Shown here: in pieces, positions 50,775 through 62,857 of the stretch | How the letters are laid out: every line of letters begins with the position of its first letter | Position numbering within the stretch: the stretch's first letter is position 1 | From: an uncultured Clostridium sp. | Lineage (GTDB): Bacteria; Bacillota; Clostridia; TANB77; CAG-508 | Assembly (NCBI GenBank): GCA_947427205.1 | Contig: CANEHB010000002.1 | Coordinates: 1 to 64,000 of the forward strand | Reading direction: 5' to 3' | Length of the DNA stretch: 64,000 nt | The notes under the pieces: model-generated | What the model was told of the DNA's origin: nothing | Database searches by the model: none | The model's input: the letters and a program-made list of their open reading frames with translations, nothing else | Made by a program: the position numbers and the translations under genes

Positions 50775-52211
50775 ATGGGAAAAGAAGAATTTGTAAAAGA
50801 AATAACAAATATAGAAGATGATTTTGCTAAGTGGTATACAGATGTTGTAAGAAAGGCAGAACTTGCAGATTATACAGATACAAAAGGTTGTATAGCTATA
50901 AGACCTTATGGATATGCAATTTGGGAGAATATTCAAAATTATGCAGATAAAAAATTTAAAGAAGTTGGTGTAACTAATCTATACATGCCAGTTCTTATTC
51001 CAGAAAGCATGTTAGAAAAAGAAAAGGATCATGTTGAAGGTTTTGCTCCAGAAGTTGCATGGGTTACTGTTGGAGGAGGAGAAGAACTAGAAGAGCGACT
51101 TTGTATAAGACCTACTTCAGAAACAATGATGTCAACAATGTATTCTAAATGGGTAAAATCTTGGAGAGATTTACCAATACTTGGAAATCAATGGTGTAAT
51201 GTATTAAGATGGGAAAAAGAAACAAGACCATTTTTACGTTCAAGAGAATTTTTATGGCAAGAAGGTCATACAGTTCATGAAACAGCTAAAGAAGCTGAAG
51301 AAAGAACATTAATGATGCTTGATATATATGCAGATGTTATTGAAAATCTTTTAGCAATACCAGTATTAAAGGGAAGAAAAACACCAAAAGAGCAATTTGC
51401 AGGAGCTGATAGTACATATACAGTAGAAACAATGATGCATGATGGAAGAGCTCTTCAAGCTGGAACATCACATTATTTTGGTCAAAACTTTACTAAACCT
51501 TTTGAAATAAAATTCCAAAATAGAGAAGGAAAAGAAGAATATGCATATCAAACTTCTTGGGGAATTAGTACAAGATTAATAGGAGCAGTAATTATGGCTC
51601 ATGGAGATAACAGAGGATTAAAATTACCACCAAGAGTTGCTCCAATCCAAGCAGTTATAGTACCAATAGCACAACATAAAGAGGGAGTTTTAGAAAAAGT
51701 CTGTGAAATTTACAAAGATTTATCTAAAAACTTTAGAATGAAATTAGATGATAGAGATAATTGTTCAACAGGATTTAAGTTTAATGATTGGGAAATGAGA
51801 GGAGTACCAGTTAGAATTGAAATAGGTCCAAAAGATTTAGAAAACAATCAAGCAGTTTTAGTAAGACGTGATAACGGAGAAAAAGAAACAGTAGAACTTT
51901 CAAAATTAAATGAAAGATTAGAAAGCTTATTAGAAGAAATACAAAATAGCATGTTTAACACTTGCTTAGAAAGAAGAAAAGAGAAGACAACAGTTGCTTA
52001 TACATTAGATGAAATGATAAAACAAATGGAAGAAAATCAAGGATTTATAAAAACAATGTGGTGTGGAGATGTAGCTTGTGAAGATAAAATAAAAGAAGTT
52101 ACAGGAGCACATTCAAGATGTATGCCATTTGAACAAGAACAATTAGCAGAGGTATGTCCAGTTTGTGGAAAGAAAGCTACTAAAATGGTAGTTTGGGGTA
52201 GACAATATTAA
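50775..52211 (+). CDS. proS: Prolyl-tRNA synthetase (ProS type 3)
   Basis: [26 protein letters not shown]...[21 protein letters not shown]. Confidence 0.96.
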   Translation: MGKEEFVKEITNIEDDFAKWYTDVVRKAELADYTDTKGCIAIRPYGYAIWENIQNYADKKFKEVGVTNLYMPVLIPESMLEKEKDHVEGFAPEVAWVTVGGGEELEERLCIRPTSETMMSTMYSKWVKSWRDLPILGNQWCNVLRWEKETRPFLRSREFLWQEGHTVHETAKEAEERTLMMLDIYADVIENLLAIPVLKGRKTPKEQFAGADSTYTVETMMHDGRALQAGTSHYFGQNFTKPFEIKFQNREGKEEYAYQTSWGISTRLIGAVIMAHGDNRGLKLPPRVAPIQAVIVPIAQHKEGVLEKVCEIYKDLSKNFRMKLDDRDNCSTGFKFNDWEMRGVPVRIEIGPKDLENNQAVLVRRDNGEKETVELSKLNERLESLLEEIQNSMFNTCLERRKEKTTVAYTLDEMIKQMEENQGFIKTMWCGDVACEDKIKEVTGAHSRCMPFEQEQLAEVCPVCGKKATKMVVWGRQY

Positions 52212-52215
52212 TAAT

Positions 52216-52255
52216 AAAAAGATAATCCTAACATAAAAGGATTATCTTTTTTTGT
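52216..52255 (+). terminator. Terminator after proS
   Basis: AAAGATAATCC...GGATTATCTTTTTTT. Confidence 0.8.
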
Positions 52256-52327
52256 AGTATAAAATTATAATCGAGACTTATGGATTTTTATTATATTTAA
52301 TACAAAATATTAGTCTCTATTTAATTA

Positions 52328-53269
52328 TTATATTCTCAATCTTTTAATTTGCTTTACCTCATCATATAATTTTGTAATATGAGATTTTCTTATTTTATAT
52401 GCTTCTTCGAATTCTTGAAGTATTTGTGGCAATTTTTCAGGTTCTTCGTGAGGTTTTAAATAGCATTTTATTTCAGCTCTATAATATTCTTTTTTATCTT
52501 GAGTAAGAGCTCCTTGCATTCTATAATAATATTTTTGAGCATCACCAATTCTTTTAATTTCTTTTTTTAAAAATTCCAAATAATCTGTTCTTGCAACAAT
52601 TTCATATTCTGTATCATCTATAATTACTTTGAATAAAGCTTTTAATATTTTTTTATCTATTTTCCCAACACCACCAAGACTAGCTTTTTTTACAGCATCT
52701 CCAAGGTTCTTAGCAACAGTAGGTCTAGCATGGTCAATTAAAATATTTAATGCATCTACAACTCCAATGTGAGTTTTATATTGACGTTTAGCCGTTATAG
52801 CTTCAAATTCATCAGCTACTCTTATTATTTGTGCTTCATATGGAATTTTATTACCAAGAACACCATGTGGATATCCAGTTCCGTCTAATGCTTCATGATG
52901 ATATAAAGCTCCTGCTGCATATGGTCTTAATTTTAAATCATTCATACAAATTTTATAACCTATTGATGTATGAGTTTTCATTATTTCATATTCTTCATCA
53001 GTTAATTTTGAAGGCTTTTGCAAAACTGCTGGTGGAATAAAGATTTTTCCAACATCATGTAAATATGCACAAGTAGTACAATATACAGTAAATCCTTTTG
53101 ACATTCCTAATTTTTCACAAAGTCTACAAGTAATATTTGCTACATTTTCTGAATGACGTCTAGTAAAAGCATCTAAACCATCAAGCATTTTTAATTGATA
53201 ACGAATAGTGTCATCTAAATTATATGATTTGATTGATGTACTATTATAAAAATCAAAAACTTCTTTCAT
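52328..53269 (-). CDS. HD-GYP domain protein
   Basis: RRHSENVANITCRL, YLHDVGKIFIP, YHHEALDGTGYPHGVLG. Confidence 0.92.
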   Translation of the reverse strand: MKEVFDFYNSTSIKSYNLDDTIRYQLKMLDGLDAFTRRHSENVANITCRLCEKLGMSKGFTVYCTTCAYLHDVGKIFIPPAVLQKPSKLTDEEYEIMKTHTSIGYKICMNDLKLRPYAAGALYHHEALDGTGYPHGVLGNKIPYEAQIIRVADEFEAITAKRQYKTHIGVVDALNILIDHARPTVAKNLGDAVKKASLGGVGKIDKKILKALFKVIIDDTEYEIVARTDYLEFLKKEIKRIGDAQKYYYRMQGALTQDKKEYYRAEIKCYLKPHEEPEKLPQILQEFEEAYKIRKSHITKLYDEVKQIKRLRI

Positions 53270-53534
53270 TTGTTTCTCCTCATTTTTGCATGTGTAAATT
53301 TATGTAAAATAATTATTTTTATACATATTAATTATATATTAGTTAAAAATAAAAGTCTATTAAATAAGTATATCATTTTTGTTTCTTTTTTATATAGTAA
53401 AAAATTATAATAGTATGAGAATGATAATTGTAGCGAGTCTTAGATTTTTATATATTTCTTACTAATTCTTTTGTTGAAAAAAAAATAAATAAATGATAGA
53501 ATATAAAAATATTAAAGTAATAGAGGAAAAAATA

Positions 53535-56500
53535 ATGTATTTAAAACGATTAGAAATGTATGGATTTAAATCTTTTGCTGATAAAACAGCTTTAGAATTC
53601 ATGCCAGGAATCACAACAGTAATAGGACCAAATGGATCAGGAAAAAGTAATATATCAGACTGTATTAGATGGGTGCTTGGAGAGCAAAGTTTAAAGTCTC
53701 TAAGAGGTGCAAAATCAGAAGATATAATTTTTGCAGGAACACAAAATAGAAAATCTTTAGGATTTGCAGAAGCCTCTTTAGTTATAGATAATTCAGATTC
53801 AAAATTACCTATAGAATATAATGAAGTAGTTGTTACTAGAAGAATTTATAGAAGTGGTGAAACTGGTTATTTTATCAATAAGACACCTTGTAGGTTAAAA
53901 GATATTTTAGAACTTTTTATGGATACGGGTATAGGAAAAGATGGATATTCAATAATAGGACAAGGTAAAATTGAAGAAATTTTAAGCAATAAATCAGAAG
54001 ATAGAAGACATATTTTTGAAGAAGCAGCAGGAATTGTAAAATATAGAACAAGAAAAGCTGATTCAGAAAAAAAATTGGAACAAACAAAATTAAATTTACT
54101 TAGAATTAATGACATCGTTTCAGAAATCGAAACTAATATTGGACCTCTAAAAAATCAATCAGAAAAAGCAAAGAAATTTTTAAGTTTAAGAGATGAATTA
54201 AAAAATATAGAAGTTGGTCTATTTTTATATAATATTGATGATTTTAAAAATCAAACTGAAGAAATTATAAAAAATATAGATATTTTAGAAACACAAAAAG
54301 TTAGAGAAGATGAGAATTTTAATAATTTTCAAACTAAAAAAGAAGAATTAAAAGAAGCTTTAGATAAATTAGTTGAAGAGATAGAAAAAACTCAAAATCT
54401 AGGATTTGAAGGAAATCAAAGAAAAGAACAGTTTAATAGTGAGATTGGTATTTCTACTGAAAGAATTACAAATAATAAAGAAAATTATGAAAGATATGCA
54501 GTAGAAATAGATGAATTAGAAAATCGTAATAAAGAATTAGAAGAGGAAAAAACTCAAAAGTTAGAAAAGAAAAATAATTTATTTAGTAATAAAGAAAAAT
54601 TTGAAACAGAATTAAAAGAAAAAACAATAGAGCTTGAAAAATATTCTAAAACTTTAAGTGATAAAGAACTGGAAATTGAAGCTAAAAAGCAAATTGTTCA
54701 AAAAAATGTAGATGAAAAATATGAAATAATAGCACAAGTAAATACAGAAAAAGCTAATTTTGATAACTTAGTTAAAAGAGAAACTTCTTTAAAAACTGAA
54801 ATTCAAGAAACTATTTCTGAATTAGATTCTTCAAGAACAAATAAGGAAGAGTTATCTAAGAGTTTCTATGAAATTGAAAAAAATAGAAATGATATAAATA
54901 AAAGTCTTGAAGAAATGAAATCAGAAAAAGACAAAAGTGCAGAAAGATTAAAAGAATATGAAACAAAAATAAATAGTTATCAATCAGAATATAGAATAAA
55001 AGAATCAAGACATAGATTTTTAGTTGAAACAGAAAAAGAAAAAGAAGGATACGCCAGAAGTGTAAAACTTTTAGTTGAAGCAACTGAAAGAGATAGTTCG
55101 TTATCAAAAGGAGTTCATGGAGTTTTAGCAAATCTTATTTCTGTTGAAAAACAATATGAAACAGCTATAGAAATGACATTAGGTGCAAGTATACAAAATA
55201 TAGTTACAGATACAGAAGAAGAAGCTAAAAGATTAGTCAATTATTTAAGAGATAATAAACTTGGTAGAGCTTCATTTTTACCAATAACTTCTGTTAAAGG
55301 TCAAAGAATAACAGGAATTAATTACAGAGGCATAGATGGAGTAATAGGTATAGCCTCAGATTTAGTTAAAGTAGATAGAAAATATGAAGGAATTATATTA
55401 AATTTATTAGGAAGAACAGTTATTGTTGAAGATATTGATTCAGCAGTAAAACTTGCAAAGCAAAATGGTTATAAATTTAAAATAGTAACTTTAAAAGGTG
55501 ATGTAATAAATCCATCAGGAGCTATTAGTGGTGGTTCTATAGCAAATAAAACAGTTAGTATTTTAGGTAGAGGAAAAGAAATTTCAGAACTTGAAAAAGA
55601 ATTAGCTCTTATAAAAGAAAAAATAGAAAATATAGAAAAAGAAAAATCAGATTATGAAGAAAGCATTTCAGATATTTTAGAAAAATTTGATAAAAAACAA
55701 AAAGAATATCAAGAATTAGAAATTGTTTATGCAACAGAAAAACAAAAAAATGATAATTTAGATTTAGAAATTTTAAAATTAGATGCTAAACTTGCAAAAT
55801 TAAGAAGTGACTTAGAGAATATAGGAAAAGAAAAAGAAGAAAATAATTTAAAACAAGAAGAATTTAATAAAAAAGTTTTAGAGATGGAAGAGCAAAATGC
55901 AAGTTTAAATATAGTTATAGAGGAATTTACAAATTTAAATAAAGATAATCAAAAATACATAGATGATTTAAATTTTGATATAACAAATTTAAAAATATCA
56001 GTATCTTCATTTGATGAAAGCGAAACTTCAATAAATGAAATTATGGATAGAATAAATTTAGATATTGAGAAAAACAATACAAGTATAAATAACAAAAAAG
56101 AATTAAGAGAAAAAATATTAATAGAGAATCAAGAATTAGAATCAAAAATTGAAGAGATTAAACAAAAAATTGTTGATTTAGAAAAAGAAATTCTAGGTAG
56201 CACAGAAAAAGTAGAAAAATTAAAAGAAGATAGAATATCTAAAAATGAAAAATTAACTACTATAGAAAAAGAAATTGAAGATCAAACATCAAAAATAGAA
56301 GATATTAAAAATCATATTTCAAAATTAGATTTGAAAAAATCTAAAATAGAGCTTGAATTAAATCAAGTTATAAATAAAATGTGGGAAGAATATGAATTAA
56401 CTCCAAATACTACAGGTGATATAGAAAAAGTAGATAATCCTACTGAGATTCAAAAACAGGTAAATTCTATAAGAAGTGAAATAAGAAATTTAGGAAGTAT

Positions 56501-57083
56501 AAATGTTGATTCAATAAAAGAATATCAAGAAATGAAAGAAAGATATGATTTTATGAGTGAACAAAGATTAGACTTAGAAGATTCAAGTAATAAACTAAAA
56601 AAAGTTATAAATGAAATGACAGAGACAATGAAAAAACAGTTTGCAGAGCAGTTTAAAATTATAAATAAAAACTTTGGAGAAGTGTTTACAGAATTATTTG
56701 GAGGAGGAAAAGCAGAACTTATACTTGCAGATGAGGAAAATATATTAGAATGTGGAATTGAAATAGCTGTTCAACCACCAGGAAAGAAATTGCAAAATAT
56801 GATGTTATTATCAGGAGGAGAAAAAGCATTTACAGCAATAGCACTACTTTTTGCAATATTAAGAATGAATCCAGCACCATTTTGTGTATTAGATGAAATT
56901 GAAGCAGCACTTGATGATGTGAATGTATATAGATTTGCAGAGTATCTAAAGAAATTTTCAAAAGAAACACAATTTTTGGTAATTACACATAGAAAAGGTA
57001 CAATGGAAGCTGCAGATACAGTTTATGGAATTACGATGGAAGAAAAAGGAATAAGTAAATTATTATCAATGAAACTTAAATAA
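53535..57083 (+). CDS. smc: Chromosome segregation ATPase SMC
   Basis: MYLKRLEMYGFKSFADKT...GPNGSGKSNISDCIRWVLGEQS; hinge; LLSGGEKAFTAIALLFAI. Confidence 0.97.
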   Translation: MYLKRLEMYGFKSFADKTALEFMPGITTVIGPNGSGKSNISDCIRWVLGEQSLKSLRGAKSEDIIFAGTQNRKSLGFAEASLVIDNSDSKLPIEYNEVVVTRRIYRSGETGYFINKTPCRLKDILELFMDTGIGKDGYSIIGQGKIEEILSNKSEDRRHIFEEAAGIVKYRTRKADSEKKLEQTKLNLLRINDIVSEIETNIGPLKNQSEKAKKFLSLRDELKNIEVGLFLYNIDDFKNQTEEIIKNIDILETQKVREDENFNNFQTKKEELKEALDKLVEEIEKTQNLGFEGNQRKEQFNSEIGISTERITNNKENYERYAVEIDELENRNKELEEEKTQKLEKKNNLFSNKEKFETELKEKTIELEKYSKTLSDKELEIEAKKQIVQKNVDEKYEIIAQVNTEKANFDNLVKRETSLKTEIQETISELDSSRTNKEELSKSFYEIEKNRNDINKSLEEMKSEKDKSAERLKEYETKINSYQSEYRIKESRHRFLVETEKEKEGYARSVKLLVEATERDSSLSKGVHGVLANLISVEKQYETAIEMTLGASIQNIVTDTEEEAKRLVNYLRDNKLGRASFLPITSVKGQRITGINYRGIDGVIGIASDLVKVDRKYEGIILNLLGRTVIVEDIDSAVKLAKQNGYKFKIVTLKGDVINPSGAISGGSIANKTVSILGRGKEISELEKELALIKEKIENIEKEKSDYEESISDILEKFDKKQKEYQELEIVYATEKQKNDNLDLEILKLDAKLAKLRSDLENIGKEKEENNLKQEEFNKKVLEMEEQNASLNIVIEEFTNLNKDNQKYIDDLNFDITNLKISVSSFDESETSINEIMDRINLDIEKNNTSINNKKELREKILIENQELESKIEEIKQKIVDLEKEILGSTEKVEKLKEDRISKNEKLTTIEKEIEDQTSKIEDIKNHISKLDLKKSKIELELNQVINKMWEEYELTPNTTGDIEKVDNPTEIQKQVNSIRSEIRNLGSINVDSIKEYQEMKERYDFMSEQRLDLEDSSNKLKKVINEMTETMKKQFAEQFKIINKNFGEVFTELFGGGKAELILADEENILECGIEIAVQPPGKKLQNMMLLSGGEKAFTAIALLFAILRMNPAPFCVLDEIEAALDDVNVYRFAEYLKKFSKETQFLVITHRKGTMEAADTVYGITMEEKGISKLLSMKLK

Positions 57084-57130
57084 TTAGTCAGAAAAAGAGC
57101 ATAATATTATAATTAATTTAAGAGGTAGAT

Positions 57131-57973
57131 ATGTTAGTAGATATAGAAAAAGAAAAATTTGAAACTGAACAAAATAAACATTTTTTAGAAGAATATTTAT
57201 ATGAAAGAGGGATATCAACAGAAATAACTGAAAATCCTAGGTATGATTCTATACTTTGGAAATTAAGTAATTTAATTAGAAAATCAGAATATAAAGCATA
57301 TACAGATAATGCAAAAGAATTAATGAATAGTGTTGTGCAAATTGATGAAGCAGGAAATATAATAATGCTTGAAGGATTAAATAGAGATAGAAATTTAATT
57401 ACAAGTAAATATTATATTGATAATGAAGAAGTAAGATTAAAAAGAACAAGTATGGAGACTGTAGAAGGTGATAAAGAACCAATATGTGTAACAAGTAGTA
57501 GTTACAATGAGGATGGCATTGAAGTAATGAAAGAAACTAAACAGAAAATAGATTCTGGAATGTACTTTAGTAGAGCTAGTAGACTTGATAATAGAATTGA
57601 TATGATAAAAATTGAAAGAGCAAAGCAAAGTACTAATGGAGAGATAAAGAATTTAGCTGATATGTATCAAATTAGATGTTTTCAAGTAGGAATGGAAGAC
57701 ATTGATCCTGATATGGAGGAAGTAGATCCATTAAATATAATGGGATTTAATACATTTGGAATGCCTCCTATATATAAAGATGTATCTTTAGATGAATTAA
57801 GCACTTTAAGAGATAGTGATGGAAAGGTTATGCCACTTCCAGAACAGTATAGACAGCAAATATTAGAAAAATATAAAGAGTTAAATAAAAATTATAGTAG
57901 AACTAGAGCATTTGAAAAGGGAATTGCAAAAATGTTAGTTGTAAAAGACATGGGTGCAAGAGGAGAAATTTAA
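57131..57973 (+). CDS. Hypothetical protein (280 aa)
   Basis: ORF, RBS AAGAGG, no family recognised. Confidence 0.6.
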   Translation: MLVDIEKEKFETEQNKHFLEEYLYERGISTEITENPRYDSILWKLSNLIRKSEYKAYTDNAKELMNSVVQIDEAGNIIMLEGLNRDRNLITSKYYIDNEEVRLKRTSMETVEGDKEPICVTSSSYNEDGIEVMKETKQKIDSGMYFSRASRLDNRIDMIKIERAKQSTNGEIKNLADMYQIRCFQVGMEDIDPDMEEVDPLNIMGFNTFGMPPIYKDVSLDELSTLRDSDGKVMPLPEQYRQQILEKYKELNKNYSRTRAFEKGIAKMLVVKDMGARGEI

Positions 57974-58004
57974 AACACACAATTATATTTAATATTAGAA
58001 TTAT

Positions 58005-58062
58005 AGATTATATTAAAGTAAAATGAATTGCTAAGCAATATAAAGTTTCTTTAATATAATCT
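58005..58062. repeat. Palindromic element adjacent to repeat copy B
   Basis: AGATTATATTAAAG (58005-58018) / CTTTAATATAATCT (58049-58062), inner ATTGCT/AGCAAT. Confidence 0.7.
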
Positions 58063-58063
58063 T

Positions 58064-58262
58064 TTTATATTATAGAAAATTGCTATGCAATTCCTATAAT
58101 ATAAAGCATTCGGTAAATTTTGTACATTTCTTAGCTGTGCGAAACTTAGTGAGCTACAGATAAGTTATGCGCAACGAACAAAGACGAGGACATTTACATG
58201 TAGTTTTGTCTTTTGCAATTTTTATAATGTCCACTTTTGTTATATATTAAGAAAATATATCG
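58064..58262 (+). repeat. Interspersed hairpin repeat, copy B
   Basis: ~125 nt strongly similar to copy A at 27629. Confidence 0.8.
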
Positions 58263-58663
58263 AGCATAAGTTTTCGTGAAATTTGAATTCGAAAGAAAAT
58301 CTTATACTCGATTTTTTTATACATAAATTTATATTTTTGAATAATATATAGTATGGCAAAAATGGAAAAAATTTATATATTTTTATATAAAATTTTGGGA
58401 AAGATAATAAAAAATGTATATAAAAATATGCATTTTAAACCACCAAAGTCAAAAAGACAAAAACTAAACATATAGTAAAATAAAGAAAAAAAGAGAAAAA
58501 AAGAGCTTTCAAAAGTAAAGTTTAATCTGAAACTATTTGAAAAACGATAACATGATTTAAAACAGGTAAAATTTGGATTAAAACAGAATATTTTGTTTGA
58601 AATGGTGTTTGTTTTATAGTATAATAGTCTTTAGTGACGAATTTTTTTAAGCTTAAAAGGAGA

Positions 58664-59731
58664 GTGAAGTTTATTTTATTAAATTGGGCTAAATATTGTA
58701 CAAAAGAAGTTGCTAAAACCCTAAAACTTGTTATAATTGGTTCAACTATAGTTTTAACTGTAGTTTGTATTAAATATAAACCTGGATATAAAGTCACAAT
58801 ATCGGGGGAAACAGTTGGTTTTATAGAAAATAGAAAAGTAATAGAAGCAAAAATAGAAAAATATATGAATAATACAGATGGTAGTATAGCATTTAGAGAA
58901 ATTAACGAATTACCAAAGTATGAATTCAAATTAGTAGATAGAAAAACACAAATAGATGAAAAAGAAGTTATGCTAGCTGTTAAAGACGCTATAACAACAA
59001 CTTATAAACTTTATGCTGTTACAGTAGAAGGAGAGCAAAAAGCAGTTGTTGAAAGTCAAGAGAAAGCAGAAAACTTAATAAATGAAATTAAAGCAGGAAT
59101 AAATGCTGAGATAGATTTAAAATTAGGTATAATTGAAAATTATACAACAGAATATAACGTGGATTCAGAAGAAGTTGCAAAAAATGCTTTAAATGAAATT
59201 AAAGTAGCAAAAGTAACTGAATATGAAACTAAAAAAGCAGAAGAAGCAAAAGCTGCAGAACAAGCAGCTGCGCTTGCAAAAGCAAAAAGTTCAAAATCAA
59301 GAAGTTATGCAACAGCAACAACTACATCAGTAGATCCATCAGGAAATTTAAATGGTATGTCTTTATCAATACCAGTAAATGGATCAATATCATCAAGATT
59401 TGGTTCAAGAAGTTCTATCAGATCTACTATACACACAGGATTAGATATAGCAACATCTTCAGGAACAGGAATAAGACCTATTGCAACAGGAACAGTTGTA
59501 TATGCAGCATATAGAGGCTCATATGGTAAATTAATAATCATAGATCATGGAAATGGAGTTCAATCATATTATGCACATTGTAGTGCAATATATGTTACAC
59601 CAGGTCAAGCAGTAGATACAGCAACTACTATTGGTGCAGTTGGTTCAACAGGAAATTCAACAGGTCCACATTTACACTTAGAAATAAGATTAAATGGAGA
59701 GCCACTAAATCCACAAAATTATTTATATTAA
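58664..59731 (+). CDS. Membrane-anchored M23 peptidase
   Basis: N-terminal TM; GSRSSIRSTIHTGLDIATSSGTGI...GNSTGPHLHLEIRLNGEPLNPQNYL; AAAAGGAGAG before GTG 58664. Confidence 0.93.
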   Translation: MKFILLNWAKYCTKEVAKTLKLVIIGSTIVLTVVCIKYKPGYKVTISGETVGFIENRKVIEAKIEKYMNNTDGSIAFREINELPKYEFKLVDRKTQIDEKEVMLAVKDAITTTYKLYAVTVEGEQKAVVESQEKAENLINEIKAGINAEIDLKLGIIENYTTEYNVDSEEVAKNALNEIKVAKVTEYETKKAEEAKAAEQAAALAKAKSSKSRSYATATTTSVDPSGNLNGMSLSIPVNGSISSRFGSRSSIRSTIHTGLDIATSSGTGIRPIATGTVVYAAYRGSYGKLIIIDHGNGVQSYYAHCSAIYVTPGQAVDTATTIGAVGSTGNSTGPHLHLEIRLNGEPLNPQNYLY

Positions 59732-59739
59732 TAAAAATA

Positions 59740-59772
59740 GAAGCTTAGATATTTTATCTAAGCTTTTTTTGC
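59740..59772 (+). terminator. Terminator after M23 gene
   Basis: AAGCTTAGATattTTATCTAAGCTTTTTTT. Confidence 0.8.
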
Positions 59773-59957
59773 ATGATATTAAAAATCAAATATATAATTA
59801 AGTAGTTTTTTAAACTTTAAAATCTACTTTTGCCTAGAAATAAAATAATTTTTAAATTTTAGAAGGATTTTATAATTCTTTTTAGTATAAATAACTTGAA
59901 TTTGTATCAAATTAAATGTATACTAATTTATGAGAATTTTAATTAAGGAGGTTACGT

Positions 59958-62570
59958 ATGGCAGAAGTAACAGAGGAAGAGAGACTTGAAATCGAACAAA
60001 TGATTAATGGCTTAGTTGAAAGAGCAAGAAAAGCATCAGAAGAATATAAAAAATTAAATCAAGAACAAATTGATAGAATTGTAAAGAAAATGTCTATGGC
60101 TGGACTTGACAATCATATGAAACTAGCTAAAATGGCAGTAGAAGAAACAGGAAGAGGAATTTATGAAGATAAAATAACAAAGAATATGTTTGCTAGTGAA
60201 TATGTATATCATAATATCAAAAAAGACAAAACAGTTGGTATAATTGCTGAAAATGAAGAAGAAGGTTATTCGTTAATTGCAGAACCAATAGGAGTAATAG
60301 CAGGTGTAACACCAGTTACAAATCCAACAGCAACAGTATTATTTAAATCAATGATTTCAGCAAAAACAAGAAATGTTATAATTTTTGGATTCCATCCATC
60401 TGCACAAAATTGTAGTAGAGAAGCAGCAGAGATTGTTAGAAAAGCAGCAGTTTCAGAGGGAGCACCAGAAGATTGTATATTATGGATTGATAAGCCATCA
60501 GTTTTAGCAACAAGCTTATTAATGAATCATCCAGGAGTTGATTTAATACTTGCAACAGGTGGTTCAGGAATGGTTAAAGCAGCGTATTCAAGTGGAAAAC
60601 CAGCATTAGGAGTTGGACCAGGTAACGTACCTTGTTATATAGATAAAACAGCAAAATTAAAAACATCAGTAACAGATTTAGTTATGTCTAAATCTTTTGA
60701 TAATGGTATGATATGTGCTTCAGAACAAGCAGTTATAGTTGATAATGAAATTTCAAAAGAATTTGAAAAAGAAATGAAAAACTTAGATTGTTATTTTGTA
60801 AATAATGAAGAAAAAGCAAAATTACAAGCAACTATGTTTGATAGTGAGCACGGAAACAAATTAAATGGAGCTATAGCAGGACAAAGTCCAGTTACAATAG
60901 CAAAATGGGCAGGTTTTGAAGTTCCAGAAAGTACAAAAGTTATTGTAGTTAGAGAAGATGGAGTAGGTGATGAACATCCATTTTCAAAAGAAAAATTAAG
61001 TCCTGTACTTGCATATTATAAAGTAAAAGATGCTAAAGAAGGAGTTGATTTAGCTGATAGATTAATAAAATTCGGAGGAATGGGACATTCAGCAGTTATT
61101 CACTCAGAAGATAAAGATACAATTTTAAAATTCTCTGAAACAGTAAAAACAGGAAGAATTATAGTAAATTCTCCATCAACACATGGAGCTATAGGAGATA
61201 TATATAATACAAACATACCATCATTAACTCTAGGATGTGGTACTTTTGGAGGAAACTCAACTACATCAAATGTATCTTCAGTTAATTTAATAAATGTAAA
61301 AAGAGTTGCAAAAAGGAGGGTTAATATGCAATGGTTTAAAGTTCCTGAAAAAATATTCTTTGAATCTGGATCTATATCATATTTAGAAAAAATGCCAGAT
61401 ATTTCAAAAGCATTTATAGTAACAGATCCTTCAATGGTTCAATTTGGATATGTTGATAAAATATTATATCACTTAAGAAATAGAGAAAGTTATGTTCATG
61501 CAGAAATATTCTCAGAAGTAGAACCAGATCCATCATTTACAACAATTAAAAAAGGTGTTGCTGCAATGAATAATTTTAAACCAGATGTTATTATCGCCCT
61601 TGGTGGTGGTAGTGCAATGGATGCGGCTAAAGGTATGTGGCTTTTCTATGAACATCCAGATGCAGATGTAGAAGGATTAAAATTAAAATTTATGGATATA
61701 AGAAAAAGAACTTATAAATTTCCTAAACTTGGTTCAAAATGTAAAATGGTTTCTATACCAACTACATCAGGGACAGGTTCTGAAGTAACATCATTTGCAG
61801 TTATATCAGATAAAGAGAAAAATATGAAATATCCTTTAGCTGATTATGAACTAACACCAGATGTTGCAATAGTAGATCCAGAATTGGTTATGACATTACC
61901 TAAAAAATTAACAGCAGATACTGGTATGGATGTATTAACACATGCTTTAGAAGCTTATGTTTCAGTAATGGCATCTGATTATACAGATGGATTAGCAGAA
62001 AAAGCCATAGAATTAGTATTTGAAAATTTACCAAAAGCTTATGAAGATGGTAGCAACAGAGTAGCAAGAGAAAAAATGCATAATGCAAGTTGTATTGCTG
62101 GTATGGCATTTACAAATGCTTTCTTAGGAGTAAATCACTCTATAGCACATAAATTAGGAGGAGAATTCCATATTCCTCATGGTAAAGCAAATGCAATAAT
62201 TTTACCATATGTAATAAAATATAATGGAACAGCACCAACAAAAATGGTTTCATGGCCTAAATATGAACATTATATTGCAGATGAAAGATATGCAAATCTA
62301 GCTAAGAGATTAGGATTACCAGCTAAAACTGCAGAAGAAGGTGTAAATTCTTTAGTAAAAGCAGTTTTAGAATTAAATGAAAAATTAGGTGAAGAAAAAT
62401 CACTTAAAGATTGTGGAATTGATGAGCAAGAATTTTTATCAAAAGTTGACTTATTAGCTGATAGAGCTTTTGAAGATCAATGTACAGGAGTAAATCCAAG
62501 AGTTCCATTAGTATCAGAAATTAAACAAATTTTATTAGATGCATACTATGGAAATGAAATAAAATTCTAA
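59958..62570 (+). CDS. adhE: Bifunctional acetaldehyde-CoA/alcohol dehydrogenase
   Basis: ALDH half ([13 protein letters not shown]-like, CASEQAVIV) and Fe-ADH half ([33 protein letters not shown]). Confidence 0.97.
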   Translation: MAEVTEEERLEIEQMINGLVERARKASEEYKKLNQEQIDRIVKKMSMAGLDNHMKLAKMAVEETGRGIYEDKITKNMFASEYVYHNIKKDKTVGIIAENEEEGYSLIAEPIGVIAGVTPVTNPTATVLFKSMISAKTRNVIIFGFHPSAQNCSREAAEIVRKAAVSEGAPEDCILWIDKPSVLATSLLMNHPGVDLILATGGSGMVKAAYSSGKPALGVGPGNVPCYIDKTAKLKTSVTDLVMSKSFDNGMICASEQAVIVDNEISKEFEKEMKNLDCYFVNNEEKAKLQATMFDSEHGNKLNGAIAGQSPVTIAKWAGFEVPESTKVIVVREDGVGDEHPFSKEKLSPVLAYYKVKDAKEGVDLADRLIKFGGMGHSAVIHSEDKDTILKFSETVKTGRIIVNSPSTHGAIGDIYNTNIPSLTLGCGTFGGNSTTSNVSSVNLINVKRVAKRRVNMQWFKVPEKIFFESGSISYLEKMPDISKAFIVTDPSMVQFGYVDKILYHLRNRESYVHAEIFSEVEPDPSFTTIKKGVAAMNNFKPDVIIALGGGSAMDAAKGMWLFYEHPDADVEGLKLKFMDIRKRTYKFPKLGSKCKMVSIPTTSGTGSEVTSFAVISDKEKNMKYPLADYELTPDVAIVDPELVMTLPKKLTADTGMDVLTHALEAYVSVMASDYTDGLAEKAIELVFENLPKAYEDGSNRVAREKMHNASCIAGMAFTNAFLGVNHSIAHKLGGEFHIPHGKANAIILPYVIKYNGTAPTKMVSWPKYEHYIADERYANLAKRLGLPAKTAEEGVNSLVKAVLELNEKLGEEKSLKDCGIDEQEFLSKVDLLADRAFEDQCTGVNPRVPLVSEIKQILLDAYYGNEIKF

Positions 62571-62647
62571 ACTTAATAAAACTATTATAATATGAAATTA
62601 GAATAGAAATAAATAATATATATTATTTTAAAGATAGTAATTTTAAG

Positions 62648-62700
62648 TATACCTCAAAATATTAGATTTATATACTAATATTTTGAGGTTTTTATTTGTA
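62648..62700 (+). terminator. Terminator after adhE
   Basis: ACCTCAAAATATTAG...CTAATATTTTGAGGTTTTT. Confidence 0.8.
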
Positions 62701-62857
62701 TAAAATTTTGCTAAAACTTTACTAAAATTAAAATTTGCAGTGTGCAAAAGGCCTTTTTTATCATTTATGTAACATCTTAAGAAATCTTATTGACAAAAAA
62801 TGTCATTTAATATAAAAATATGTTAGGTAATTATATTTTATTCAAAGGAGAAATAAA

